From: an uncultured Tateyamaria sp.
GTDB taxonomy: Bacteria; Pseudomonadota; Alphaproteobacteria; Rhodobacterales; Rhodobacteraceae
Assembly: GCF_947504105.1 (NCBI RefSeq)
Contig: NZ_CANNGP010000015.1
Span: 25,476-89,475, forward strand
Direction of reading: 5' to 3'
DNA length: 64,000 bases
Translations under genes and position numbers: made by a program
Notes under the pieces: generated by a model
The model's database searches: none
What the model saw: the letters and a program-made list of their open reading frames with translations, nothing else
What the model was told of the DNA's origin: nothing
Shown here: piece by piece, positions 51,066-60,439 of the stretch
How positions within the stretch are numbered: the stretch's first letter is position 1
How the letters are laid out: each line of letters begins with the position of its first letter

Positions 51066-51159
51066 CCCTACAATCCTCTTGATTATGATGCTGGCTTGCA
51101 CGGTGCTGGCTGGCTTACCCAATAGTAATTAGGCACCCAGATCAGATAGGCAAGACCTT

Positions 51160-51176
51160 TTTAGAATTATTCTAAG
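51160..51176. promoter_or_regulatory. ICE (Irr box) upstream of dps
   Basis: TTTAGAATTATTCTAAG: TTAGAA and TTCTAA form a perfect palindrome around TTA, matching the iron control element bound by the heme-responsive regulator Irr in alphaproteobacteria. It overlaps the stop codon of the 140-residue gene and lies upstream of dps. Irr control of iron storage is the expected role. Confidence 0.68.
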
Positions 51177-51594
51177 TCAGAGAGAAATACTCTGAAATCC
51201 GGCCCACCAGAAAGCGGACCAAGCGACGGTGTTCCGGTAGTACACGCGATTTCAATAGAAACGCGATACTTGCCTCGTCCTGGTGCGACATCTCCTGTGC
51301 CAGCTGCACCAACCATGTTTCGTCAAAACTCATCTCAAGCGTGCCGGGCGCATGCACACGCGCCGGTTTTCCAAGGGCTTGGTTCAAACATCGCATCAAC
51401 GCCTCGGCATGGGCCTCTTGCGATGCCGTGCGGGTGACATGCAACAACGCACAGGCTTCGAACAGGTCGGCGCGCGGTTTGGACCGGCATGACATCGACA
51501 TGAAACGCAGGTGGTTGAGAAAGGCAAACGCCTCTGCCGACACAGGCCAAACGGGCCGTGGCTCGGCCACCAATTCCAATCGCAAGGGCACCAT
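51172..51594 (-). CDS. Unknown 140-residue soluble protein
   Basis: 140 residues, no signal peptide or span, with a Cys pair region (MSMSCRSKPRADLFEACALLHV) and a C-terminal helix-rich part. I do not recognise a family. ggaga lies before the ATG, so it looks translated. It is divergent from the di-heme oxidase gene and lies 106 bp before dps. Confidence 0.62.
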   Translation of the reverse strand: MVPLRLELVAEPRPVWPVSAEAFAFLNHLRFMSMSCRSKPRADLFEACALLHVTRTASQEAHAEALMRCLNQALGKPARVHAPGTLEMSFDETWLVQLAQEMSHQDEASIAFLLKSRVLPEHRRLVRFLVGRISEYFSLT

Positions 51595-51667
51595 GTCGCA
51601 GGTCTCTCCTAAGGCGCGAGGCAGGAATCACCTCGCCATCTCTAATTCCTGAGTATATTTATAAGCT

Positions 51668-53191
51668 ATGAGCAGGATCACAAGCATATTCCCGACTGTA
51701 CTTGTCGGACTTTTGTCATTTCCTGTCGATGCAGTTGCCGAACTCACGGACTTGCACCTGCCTGTGATCCCAAGGACTACAGCTGAGGCAGAGCGGATCA
51801 CTGCTGCGACGCAACCCGCCACTGACTTCACAAAACCCGAACAATTCGAAAGCAATCCCGCCGGCGCCGCTACCGTGCGGATCAGCGATACACGCAACGC
51901 GTTTAGCCAGCCTTCTGGCAATATCAGCTTTGAAAAAGAGCTGGATTTCAAAGTTGGCAACGGGCTGTTCAAGAAGCTGTGGGTGTCATCGCCATCTTCG
52001 ACGCTCGCCTCTGACGGGCTGGGGCCGCTGTTCAATGCACGGTCCTGCCAGCGCTGCCACCTAAAGGACGGGCGGGGTCATCCACCTGCTGACCCCGAAG
52101 ACAACGCCACATCAATGCTCATGCGTCTTTCGATTCCAGGCGGTGCCTCGCCAGAAGAGATCGGGGACTACATCGCAACCCAGTCCGATCCGACATATGG
52201 TGCTCAGATACAGGATTTCTCGGTCGCAGGGATCCAGGCCGAGGCAAAGCTGCAAATCACATACACCGAGGAAGCCATCGCACTGTCGGGCGGCGAGGCC
52301 GCCTCACTCCGGCACCCGACCTATGAGCTGACCGACCTTGGCCACGGTTCGTTGCACCCCGATGTAATGCTCAGCCCTCGCGTGGCACCGCAAATGATTG
52401 GACTCGGTCTGCTTGATGCGATTCCTGCGGCAGATATCCTTGCCTTTGCCGACCCCGACGATGTGGATGGTGACGGCATCTCCGGTCGGGCACAGATCGT
52501 TATGTCGAACGAATATGGTGTTCCGATGTTGGGACGCTTCGGCTTAAAGGCGGGCAAACCGTCGGTCTGGGAACAATCCGCGGGAGCTTTTTCGGGCGAC
52601 ATTGGCATTTCGACCACCTTGCACCCGGCAGGCTTTGGCGACTGCACCGAAGCGCAGACCAAGTGCCGCGCCGCGCCCAACGGCAATACGGCCGAGCATG
52701 ATGATGCCGAGATTGGGGATGTGGGACTGGAACTGGTGTCTTTCTATTCTTCGAACCTGGGTGTGCCTGCACGGCGCGACATTGATGACCCACAGGTGCT
52801 GCGCGGCAAACAGATGTTTTATGATACCGGCTGCATCTCATGCCACACGCCCAAACATGTCACGCACCGGCTCGACGGCCAGCCCGAACAAAGCTTTCAG
52901 CTGATATGGCCCTATACCGACCTGCTCCTGCACGACATGGGCCCCGGTCTGGCTGACAACCGGCCCGAGGCGCGCGCGAGCGGTCAGGAATGGCGCACAC
53001 CACCCCTTTGGGGGATCGGACTGACTGAAACCGTGTCCGGGCATACTTTCTTTCTGCATGACGGGCGCGCTCGCAACCTGCTCGAAGCGGTGCTGTGGCA
53101 CGGGGGCGAAGCCGAGACGCACAAACAGTCGGTCGTCGATATGCCCCCGCCCGACCGTGCCGCCCTGATCCATTTTCTTGAAAGCCTCTGA
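51668..53191 (+). CDS. Di-heme oxidase-like protein (DUF1111)
   Basis: 507 residues with a signal peptide (PTVLVGLLSFPVDAVA). Two c-type heme sites are visible: C127-x-x-C130-H131 (SCQRCH) and C389-x-x-C392-H393 (GCISCH). The DUF1111 stretch LGPLFNARSCQRCHLKDGRG and the C-terminal RTPPLWGIGLTETVSGHTFFLHDGRARNLLEAVLWHGGEAE are typical. It resembles MauG-like and cytochrome c peroxidase-like proteins. Next to imelysin genes in many proteobacteria, it is thought to aid iron handling by periplasmic redox chemistry. It starts an operon with the next three genes. Confidence 0.9.
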   Translation: MSRITSIFPTVLVGLLSFPVDAVAELTDLHLPVIPRTTAEAERITAATQPATDFTKPEQFESNPAGAATVRISDTRNAFSQPSGNISFEKELDFKVGNGLFKKLWVSSPSSTLASDGLGPLFNARSCQRCHLKDGRGHPPADPEDNATSMLMRLSIPGGASPEEIGDYIATQSDPTYGAQIQDFSVAGIQAEAKLQITYTEEAIALSGGEAASLRHPTYELTDLGHGSLHPDVMLSPRVAPQMIGLGLLDAIPAADILAFADPDDVDGDGISGRAQIVMSNEYGVPMLGRFGLKAGKPSVWEQSAGAFSGDIGISTTLHPAGFGDCTEAQTKCRAAPNGNTAEHDDAEIGDVGLELVSFYSSNLGVPARRDIDDPQVLRGKQMFYDTGCISCHTPKHVTHRLDGQPEQSFQLIWPYTDLLLHDMGPGLADNRPEARASGQEWRTPPLWGIGLTETVSGHTFFLHDGRARNLLEAVLWHGGEAETHKQSVVDMPPPDRAALIHFLESL

Positions 53192-53192
53192 T

Positions 53193-54161
53193 ATGCGTTT
53201 TGCCCTGATCCTGCCCTTCCTCGCCCTGCCCGCCGTTGCTGATGTGCAGACAGTGCTTGAGGACCACATCCTGCCTGGTTACGCGCGCTTGGCTGAAGAA
53301 ACGATAATACTGGCTGACGCCGCGCAGGCCAATTGCGGCCCCGATGCACTGCGCCCCGAGTTTCACGCAGCCTATGACGCGTGGATCAGCATCAGCCACA
53401 TCCAGTTCGGACCACTCGAAGATCAGGCGCTCACCCTCACCATGGCCTTCTGGCCGGACCCAAAGGACAGAACGGGTAAGGCGCTCACCCGTCTGATCAC
53501 AGCCAGTGATCCAATCGTGGATCAACCCGATATGTTCGGCGATGTGTCTGCCGCAGCGCAGGGGTTCACAGCATTGGAGTTGATGCTGTATGATGACCAA
53601 GCCGACGCTGCCTATGCGTGTCGATTGACACAGGCTATCGCCACCGGTCTTGCCCGGAAATCGGAAAGCCTGAGCGCCGCATGGCCTGTCTTCGCTGATC
53701 AGATGCGAACCGCAGGTGCGGACGACAACACCCGCTTTCAAAGCCAGATGGAGGTGCAGCGCGCCCTCTACACGGCTCTCTCCACGGGTCTCGAATTCCT
53801 CCACGATCAGCGGTTGGGACGCCCCCTTGGCACGTTCGACCGCCCCCGCCCCCGCCGGGCCGAAGCGCGGCGCTCGGAACGTTCTCTTCACCACATTCAA
53901 TTGCAACTCGCCGCGCTGGAGGAACTGGCCGTGGCGATGACCGATGTGGACCTTACGGCCACAAGTGCCGCCTTTGACACGGCAAAAGCGCGGGCCGAAG
54001 CCCTGAACGACCCAGCCCTTGTCGGTGTCGCCGACCCCGCGCATCGCTTCAAGGTCGAGGTGCTGCAACAGGCCGTCCGGGCTGTGCAGGTCGCCGTGAT
54101 TGACGAGATCGGCACGCCCCTTGGCATCACGGCCGGGTTCAACGCGCTGGACGGGGATTGA
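53193..54161 (+). CDS. Second imelysin-family protein, motif His missing
   Basis: 322 residues with a signal peptide (ALILPFLALPAVA). The imelysin core is present, but the GxHxxE motif reads GFTALE in AAAQGFTALELMLYDDQ, so the His is replaced by Thr. The protein likely keeps the fold but may not bind metal the same way. Its start codon directly follows the TGA of the di-heme oxidase gene, and its own stop shares a base with the next gene. Confidence 0.88.
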   Translation: MRFALILPFLALPAVADVQTVLEDHILPGYARLAEETIILADAAQANCGPDALRPEFHAAYDAWISISHIQFGPLEDQALTLTMAFWPDPKDRTGKALTRLITASDPIVDQPDMFGDVSAAAQGFTALELMLYDDQADAAYACRLTQAIATGLARKSESLSAAWPVFADQMRTAGADDNTRFQSQMEVQRALYTALSTGLEFLHDQRLGRPLGTFDRPRPRRAEARRSERSLHHIQLQLAALEELAVAMTDVDLTATSAAFDTAKARAEALNDPALVGVADPAHRFKVEVLQQAVRAVQVAVIDEIGTPLGITAGFNALDGD

Positions 54162-55228
54162 TGCCCTCGCGTCGCGCCTTTCTTGCCGGGCTGACCTCGG
54201 CCTCGCTCACGCCCAAGCTCGGCTGGGCGGATGTCGGCAACCCGATTGCGCTTGGCGCTGCAATGGACCGGGAGGGCCGCTACCTGCTTGTGGGGCTTAC
54301 CGCCACCGGCGACATCACCTTCCGTATTTCCCTGCCTGCCCGTGGCCACGCCGCCGCCGCCCATCCCCATGTGGCCGAGGCGGTTGCCATCGCTCGCCGC
54401 CCCGGTACGTTCGCCAAGGTGATCGACTGCGGTACGGGCGAGGTTGCCCAAACCCTGCACGCGCCTGCCGGGCGGCATTTCTACGGGCACGGTACGTTTT
54501 CCGGCGATGGCACCCTGCTGTTTACTCCGGAAAATGACTTTGCAACGGGACAAGGGCGCATCGGCGTCTGGGACCGCAGTGCGGGCTACAAGCGGCTTGA
54601 TGACTTCACCTCTGTCGGCATTGGCCCGCATGAAATCCTGCGCTTGCCAGACGGTGCACTCGCCGTCGCAAATGGTGGTATCCGCACCCATCCGGCGACC
54701 GGGCGAGACAAGCTGAACCTTGATACCATGCGGTCCAATCTTGCGATATTCGACACGGACGGACGGCTGACGGACTTCGTCGAAGTGCCCGACGCTATCC
54801 ACCAGAATTCCCTCCGCCATATTGCGGCAGCACCTGATGGTACGGTGGTCTGCGGCTTCCAGTGGCAGGGTGACCCGTACGACGCCCCCCCACTTGTCGC
54901 GTTTTATTCCGGGAGTGGCAGGCTTGTGCAGGCTCAGATGGAGGAGAGTACGCTACGCCACCTCGACGGTTACGTTGGCAGCGTCAGCACGTTCGGAAAT
55001 CGATTTGCCGCGTCGTCACCGCGCGGGGGACTGACGCTGACCTTTGATGCAAAAGGTGCACAATCAGACACCTATGCCGCCACGGATGTCTGCGGTCTTT
55101 GCAACACGCCAAGTCACACCTGTATCGTTACCGACGGCCAGGGCCGCGTGCACACGCTCGACGCCACCGGCCTCGCGGAACAGGGCGCGCATCCGCTCGC
55201 CTTCGACAATCACCTGACAGCAATATGA
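54161..55228 (+). CDS. DUF1513 Tat-exported protein
   Basis: 355 residues. The N terminus (PSRRAFLAGLTSASL) is a twin-arginine signal. The body is a propeller-like DUF1513 fold with RPGTFAKVIDC, HFYGHGTFSGDGTLLFTPEND, GPHEILRLPDGALAVANGG and VCGLCNTPSHTCIV. It is often found after imelysin/DUF1111 genes. Function unknown; Tat export suggests a cofactor or folding before export. The start shares a base with the imelysin stop (TGATG). Confidence 0.88.
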   Translation: MPSRRAFLAGLTSASLTPKLGWADVGNPIALGAAMDREGRYLLVGLTATGDITFRISLPARGHAAAAHPHVAEAVAIARRPGTFAKVIDCGTGEVAQTLHAPAGRHFYGHGTFSGDGTLLFTPENDFATGQGRIGVWDRSAGYKRLDDFTSVGIGPHEILRLPDGALAVANGGIRTHPATGRDKLNLDTMRSNLAIFDTDGRLTDFVEVPDAIHQNSLRHIAAAPDGTVVCGFQWQGDPYDAPPLVAFYSGSGRLVQAQMEESTLRHLDGYVGSVSTFGNRFAASSPRGGLTLTFDAKGAQSDTYAATDVCGLCNTPSHTCIVTDGQGRVHTLDATGLAEQGAHPLAFDNHLTAI

Positions 55229-55239
55229 AAGGACCGCCT

Positions 55240-55563
55240 ATGTTTATCGCTATGAACCGCTTTACCGTGTCGAAGGGTAATGCAGAGGCATTCGAGGCGC
55301 TTTGGCTCGGGCGTGACAGCCACCTGAAAACGATGGATGGCTTTGTCGAATTCCAAATGCTCAAGGGACCCGAGGGCGAGGACGGCACCCGGCTCTACGC
55401 ATCGCATACGGTCTGGTCATCGGAAGACACATTTCGCGCCTGGACCCGGTCCGATGCATTCCGCGCCGCGCACAAGGATGCGGGCGGCACGGCCAAGCTG
55501 CACGAGGGGGCGCCGACATTCGAAGGCTTCTCAGTGATACAGGAAATCGTTGCAGACACCTAG
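55240..55563 (+). CDS. Antibiotic biosynthesis monooxygenase-like protein (IsdG/HmoA-like)
   Basis: 107 residues with the ABM fold: FIAMNRFTVSKGNAEAFEALWLGRDSHL, then GFVEFQMLKGPEGEDGTRLYASHTVW and FRAWTRSDAFRAAHKDAG. The Asn, Trp and late His match IsdG/HmoA-type heme-degrading enzymes, and the iron/heme setting supports heme breakdown. A start at 55225 is possible, but aaagga sits well before 55240. It is the last gene of the di-heme oxidase operon. Confidence 0.8.
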   Translation: MFIAMNRFTVSKGNAEAFEALWLGRDSHLKTMDGFVEFQMLKGPEGEDGTRLYASHTVWSSEDTFRAWTRSDAFRAAHKDAGGTAKLHEGAPTFEGFSVIQEIVADT

Positions 55564-56083
55564 CGGGCTGTTCCGTCTGCAATTGTAGCGCATCCAATTG
55601 ATGATCCGCCGATCCGTGCCTGCAAATCGGGCCGGTGTCGGTCGTCGACGCCGTTAGTACCCGCGATCCAACGGGGCGCATCAATCATTGTGTACGCTGG
55701 GATTTGACACAACCGGTTTATCCGCTGCCCGTCGGGACCGCCAGGCGGCAGCCAAAGGCGCTTGCGTGCTTCGCAATGCCTCAAGTTCTGACCTTGAATG
55801 TGGGGAGTGCAGCGCGGCGCATGTCCCCTGGTGACCGAGCCAAATTTCGCCGATCAGCCGACGATCCAGATTTCCAGTTGAATTCACTACCTAAATCTCC
55901 AAGAAAACTAGCATAGGTAGAATACAACGACTCTAAAACATCACATCGTCATTGATGAAGATGTTCGTTTTTCAACAGCTTTTTTTCTTCGAACTCAGCA
56001 CACGCAAAGCCAGATGACACTTGGCTTTGTCAAACCTGAACAGCCGTAACAGCCTACGGTTGTCCGATAGGGAGTATCTACAG
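55564..56083. other. Intergenic region with a hairpin, no supported gene
   Basis: About 520 bp between the iron operon and the decayed protease copy. An inverted repeat (caaagcca at 56005-56012, tggctttg at 56022-56029) with a 9-base loop precedes the decayed copy. Short frames here show no recognisable family. Confidence 0.4.
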
Positions 56084-56272
56084 ATGCCATATCCAAGCCA
56101 AACGAATGACCAATGGTGGATTAACGATCAGACGCCGGACAATCCCTTTGAGAAAGGCGAAGACTGTGAGGCATTCGCCGACTACGCCGGAGTACTGGAC
56201 CGTAGTCCGATGTCAGAGATGGCATCGAGGAACACGTCCAAGAGCTGAACAATCATCCCGACGATCAAGTAT
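56084..56272 (+). pseudogene. Decayed duplicate of the metalloprotease 5' end
   Basis: A 54-residue frame with a ribosome site (agggag) contains WWINDQTPD, then EAFADYAGVLDRS and MSEMAS. These match WWVNDQTPD, EAYLDYLGALDRS and TPEIAS of the RTX protease about 450 bp downstream. The DNA match continues past the stop in another frame (caagagctgaacaa-catcccgac), so a small deletion has caused a frameshift. It is a partial tandem duplication that has decayed. Confidence 0.75.
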
Positions 56273-56343
56273 CCGAACGTAACTCATTCTGTCCGGCGGC
56301 TTGAATCTACAACTCCCGCATCGCTAAAAAAGGTGGTCTGAAC

Positions 56344-59300
56344 ATGTGCATGATTTGTGAACTGGGGTATGGCCCCAAGACAGTGGCTTCTTTTGAAAAG
56401 ATAGGATTTCAAAAGACTGGATTTCAAGCCAACTTAGAAGGAGTCGCAGCTGTTGAAGAGTCGCAGCCTCGTCCGGCTGCTCTCGAAGAAGATTCCCAGG
56501 ATTCTAACACTTCGAGCAATGCGCAATCCGATACCGACAATGCGAGCGACCCGTGGTGGGTGAACGACCAGACGCCGGACGCCACTTATGGAAAGAGTGA
56601 CGATTACGAAGCCTACCTCGACTATCTCGGAGCGTTGGACCGTAGCTTGACGCCCGAGATCGCCTCGGAGCCACTCAGGATTAATGTTCAAGAGCTGAAC
56701 AACCATCCCGACTATAAAGCATCCGTAATCGGCGCCCTTGAAATGTGGGCTTCTGTCTCCCCTTTTCGGTTCGAAATCGTCGACGACACACCATACGATG
56801 AAGACACGGACTGGATGCAGATTGTTAGCCCTGAATTGGGCGAGCAAAGCGATGGCAGCGCCTTTTCCAGCGACCGTTACATCAGCGTTGGTCAGCGTTT
56901 CCATGACACTGAGCCTAACCTGACTGATGTAGGCGGCTACGTGTTCGATAGCTACATTCACGAATTAGGTCACGAGTTCGGGCTGAACCATCCCGGCCTT
57001 TATAACTACAGTGGTCCCGGTGGCGTGCAGATCAACTATCTAAACAATGCGACCTGGATCTATGACCGTCAGCAATACAGCGTCATGTCATACTTCGACG
57101 GGATTGATGTCGGCGAAGATACCCGCTGGTCGGCGTCAACGCCGCTTATGGCAGATATCGAAGCGGTCATCCGCAGCTATTTCTCCACTGTCGACGACGA
57201 CGGCGTGCGCACCTATCAGACGATCAACCTCAATACAGACGACGATACCTACGGCTTCAACAGTTCGAAGTATGGTTACGAGCTGGCCTCTTCCGGCATG
57301 CTCAAGGATATCGGTTTTGTCATCCATGATACGGGGGGCACGGATACTGTTGATTTTTCCGGGTCCACCGCGGGCACGATCCTTGATTTGCGCGCCGGAC
57401 AGTTCTCCAGCGTAAATGGCCACAATAACAACGTATCTATCTTTGACGGACATAACGCAGATCAGACTGAGTACTATATCGAGAACGGTATCGGCAGCAG
57501 CCATGACGACGTTCTGATCGGCAATGACGGCGACAACGTTCTGGATGGCCGTGGTGGTGCTGACCGGATGGCAGGGAAAGGTGGCGACGACACTTACTTT
57601 GTTGATTCTGCGGATGACATCGTGCGCGAAGAGGTAGATGGCGGCAACGATACGGTCATCGTGATGTCCCGCGACCTCGACGTAGGTGACATCGCCAATG
57701 TCGAAAACATCATCTATGTCGATGGCTCCACCGTCGAGCCGGCGGAGAATGAAGGCGAGACAACACCGAGTTCTGGCGACAACACGTTGACCAGCATCAT
57801 GATCGGGGACGAGACGGATGAAACCATCGATGGAGGCGCAGGGGACAATACGATCTTTGGTCTGGGTGGCGATGACATCCTCATCGGTGGCCGGGATTCT
57901 CTTGCCAGCCGCGACATCAACAACACGATTGATGTTGCTGACCTAGAGGATCAGACAGAGAGCGACGACGGCAATGACGCGCTTTACGGAGGCGACGGCG
58001 ACGACACCATCTTTGGCGGTCAGGGTGACGATCTTCTGGATGGCGGTGGCGGCGACGATATGATGAGCGGGCAGGCCGGCATCGATGTGTTCAGGGGCGG
58101 TGATGGCGATGACACCGTCGACTATAGTCAGGAAAGCCCGTTCCAGCTGCTGGTCAATCTTGAAACGAACGTTGCCAGCGGTGGTACCGCGTCCGGCGAC
58201 ACTTTCTTTGACATCGAGAATCTGATCGGGTCCGATGACCGTATCGACCGATTTATCGGGACATCGGCAGCCAATCATTTCTGGGGTCAGGGCGGAGGTG
58301 ACGTTTTCAACGGTCGCGACGGCAATGATACCTTGGACGGCGGCAACGACGGCGACATCCTGTACGGAGAAGGTGGCGACGACATGATTATCGGTGGTGC
58401 CGGTCAGGACTATCTTGATGGCGGCGAAGGTATCGATACGGTCGTCTACAGGGGCAGCTCAAGTGGCGTAACGGTGGATCTTGTCAACGGCACGGCCACG
58501 GGCGGAGATGCGGATGGGCCCGTGCAAATCGTGGGTCGCGGTACAACAATCAAGCACGACATCCTCGTCGGCTTCGAAAATGTGCAAGGCTCATTTCACG
58601 ATGACTGGCTGATTGGCGATGATCAGATGAACGATCTCTCCGCCGGCGCAGGAGATGACACGCTGACGGGTGGGAGCGGCGACGATCTGCTGGATGGCGG
58701 CGCTGGCAGTGATACGGCGGACTACTCCGATGCGACCAGCGGGGTCAGGCTCAATCTGCGTCGCGACAAATCCGAAGGTGACACCTATGTCTCAATCGAA
58801 AACCTCTCCGGCTCAGGCTTGAATGATCGACTGCAAGGCAATGAAGCCTCCAATGTCCTGACTGGGCAGGGGGGCGATGACACGCTGGGTGGTGGCGATG
58901 GTGATGACATCGTGCTGGGCGATTTCGCTTATCAGGGTGATACGCCGCCAACACCGGGAATGGGGACTGGCTATGCCACGCTTGGACCGAATGCGACGAA
59001 CAATTCGCTCGCGACGGCATTCGATGTTTCGGACAACTTCTCTCTGGCCGAAGACCCCAACATATTCGACTCGACAACTGTCCTTCACACGACGGTCGAC
59101 GCGACCGGAAACGGCCAAGGGGGCTACTACAAGATCGAGCTGGTGGCTGGTACAGTAATTTCAATCGACATTGATGGCATAGCTGACCCAGACGTCCATG
59201 ACAGCTGGGTTCGGCTCCTGGATAGCAATGGCCAAATCATCGCCGAGAATGATGATGGCGGCGGCGACCCCGGCTCGACCACCAGTCGCGATTCGAGTAC

Positions 59301-59865
59301 GGTTTTCACGATTGAAGAAACCGGCACTTACTACATCCTGGAAGGCAGCTGGTCAGAGGATGTGCCGGGCGACGGCTGGGCAGAAGCCGTGCCAGAGGGT
59401 TCGACATATACGCTCAACGTCTCCGTGGACTTCCCGCCTGCGCCTGCAGAACCAGGCGAGGCTGGTGCTGATGTGCTACGCGGAGGCCGAGGCAGCGACC
59501 TGCTGGATGGTGGGCTGGAGGCCGACACACTCATTGGCGGAATGGGAGAGGATTCTTTCCGTTTTTCGACAGAACTTGGGGACGGCAACATTGACCAGAT
59601 CAGGGATTTCGACGTCAATGAGGATCTGATCCTTCTGGACAACCTCATCTTCCAGAATTTGGGCGATGATGGTGCACTCTCATTCGGTGCATTTCACAGC
59701 AGTGCGATGGGTGTTGCCCGTGATAGCGATGACCGCATCATCTACAACACCGACAATGGCACGTTGTCTTATGATGCCGATGGCTCTGGTGAAGGTGATG
59801 CAATCCAGTTTGCCCAACTGCGTAAAAATCTGGACCTGTCGGCAGACGATTTCATTGTCGTCTGA
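56344..59865 (+). CDS. RTX-type M10 metalloprotease, serralysin-like, with PPC domain
   Basis: 1173 residues, with no signal peptide, as expected for type I secretion. The zinc motif HELGHEFGLNH spans residues 206-216 (His206, 210, 216) and the Met-turn SVMSYF holds Met248. From about residue 390 to 880 come many calcium-binding GGxGxDxxx repeats (for example GGDGDDTIFGG). A pre-peptidase C-terminal (PPC)-like domain lies at about 880-1024. More RTX repeats and a typical C-terminal secretion end (RDFDVNEDLILLDN, then DDFIVV) follow. It should be exported by a type I system, not present here, and cut proteins outside the cell. Confidence 0.92.
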   Translation: MCMICELGYGPKTVASFEKIGFQKTGFQANLEGVAAVEESQPRPAALEEDSQDSNTSSNAQSDTDNASDPWWVNDQTPDATYGKSDDYEAYLDYLGALDRSLTPEIASEPLRINVQELNNHPDYKASVIGALEMWASVSPFRFEIVDDTPYDEDTDWMQIVSPELGEQSDGSAFSSDRYISVGQRFHDTEPNLTDVGGYVFDSYIHELGHEFGLNHPGLYNYSGPGGVQINYLNNATWIYDRQQYSVMSYFDGIDVGEDTRWSASTPLMADIEAVIRSYFSTVDDDGVRTYQTINLNTDDDTYGFNSSKYGYELASSGMLKDIGFVIHDTGGTDTVDFSGSTAGTILDLRAGQFSSVNGHNNNVSIFDGHNADQTEYYIENGIGSSHDDVLIGNDGDNVLDGRGGADRMAGKGGDDTYFVDSADDIVREEVDGGNDTVIVMSRDLDVGDIANVENIIYVDGSTVEPAENEGETTPSSGDNTLTSIMIGDETDETIDGGAGDNTIFGLGGDDILIGGRDSLASRDINNTIDVADLEDQTESDDGNDALYGGDGDDTIFGGQGDDLLDGGGGDDMMSGQAGIDVFRGGDGDDTVDYSQESPFQLLVNLETNVASGGTASGDTFFDIENLIGSDDRIDRFIGTSAANHFWGQGGGDVFNGRDGNDTLDGGNDGDILYGEGGDDMIIGGAGQDYLDGGEGIDTVVYRGSSSGVTVDLVNGTATGGDADGPVQIVGRGTTIKHDILVGFENVQGSFHDDWLIGDDQMNDLSAGAGDDTLTGGSGDDLLDGGAGSDTADYSDATSGVRLNLRRDKSEGDTYVSIENLSGSGLNDRLQGNEASNVLTGQGGDDTLGGGDGDDIVLGDFAYQGDTPPTPGMGTGYATLGPNATNNSLATAFDVSDNFSLAEDPNIFDSTTVLHTTVDATGNGQGGYYKIELVAGTVISIDIDGIADPDVHDSWVRLLDSNGQIIAENDDGGGDPGSTTSRDSSTVFTIEETGTYYILEGSWSEDVPGDGWAEAVPEGSTYTLNVSVDFPPAPAEPGEAGADVLRGGRGSDLLDGGLEADTLIGGMGEDSFRFSTELGDGNIDQIRDFDVNEDLILLDNLIFQNLGDDGALSFGAFHSSAMGVARDSDDRIIYNTDNGTLSYDADGSGEGDAIQFAQLRKNLDLSADDFIVV

Positions 59866-59968
59866 CGTTCTCCACGGGAGGGGCGCCTTCAATGTGCTTC
59901 TCCCGGTTCCAGCCACTCTTCCGTGCGATTGAACTGCATGTGAGAATAACGATTAGGGAAATGTCGCA

Positions 59969-60367
59969 ATGCAACCCCGGATCAATCGCCGCTCCTTTCT
60001 TTTAGTGCTCGGATCAACAGTGGCCATGGTTCCCGGAGCAGTGTGGTCTCAATCAGGAAATATGCACGGAGCACTTATATTCAGAGGTGGCAAGGTTATC
60101 CCGGAAGGCAAAATTGAGGTCTATCTCGAGGATCCGTCCATTCAGGATAAAGAGATACTCAGCAAGGTGAAAACGCGCGTCAAAAGCGACGGCAGATCAC
60201 GGAAGATCGCGTTTTCCCTGGCTTTGCCTGCAAGCTCGATCGTTTCGCCAACCCTACAGATTGTTGCGCGTCTGGAACGCGAAGACGGCTGGTTGCTCGC
60301 GCGCGGCAGTGCGCAGGTCGAAGCGGACTTGCCAGTATCCATCACACTGAACACCGCGATGTATTGA
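59969..60367 (+). CDS. YscW/YbaY-like Tat-exported small protein
   Basis: 132 residues. A twin-arginine signal (NRRSFLLVLG) is followed by a YscW/YbaY-type domain: GKVIPEGKIEVYLEDPSIQDKE, then RKIAFSLALPASSI and IVARLEREDGWLLARGSAQVE. That domain is found in outer-membrane lipoproteins and chaperone-like proteins; its function is poorly known. It follows the metalloprotease gene by about 100 bp with its own ribosome site. A link with the protease is possible but unproven. Confidence 0.7.
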   Translation: MQPRINRRSFLLVLGSTVAMVPGAVWSQSGNMHGALIFRGGKVIPEGKIEVYLEDPSIQDKEILSKVKTRVKSDGRSRKIAFSLALPASSIVSPTLQIVARLEREDGWLLARGSAQVEADLPVSITLNTAMY

Positions 60368-60439
60368 ACCGGACAGCACCGCGCTGATCAGGAAACCAAG
60401 GTTCGCCCAGGCCGGTCACTCTTGCAGTGGCGACTGACT

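Noticed and set aside
52860..54068. 402-residue minus-strand frame
   Set aside because: Antisense to the di-heme oxidase and second imelysin genes; the high-GC third positions of those genes explain the long open frame.
57500..58950. Repeated short motifs that might suggest a CRISPR or tandem DNA array
   Set aside because: The repeats are in frame and encode GGxGxDxxx calcium-binding nonapeptides of the RTX protease; spacing and sequence vary as in coding repeats.
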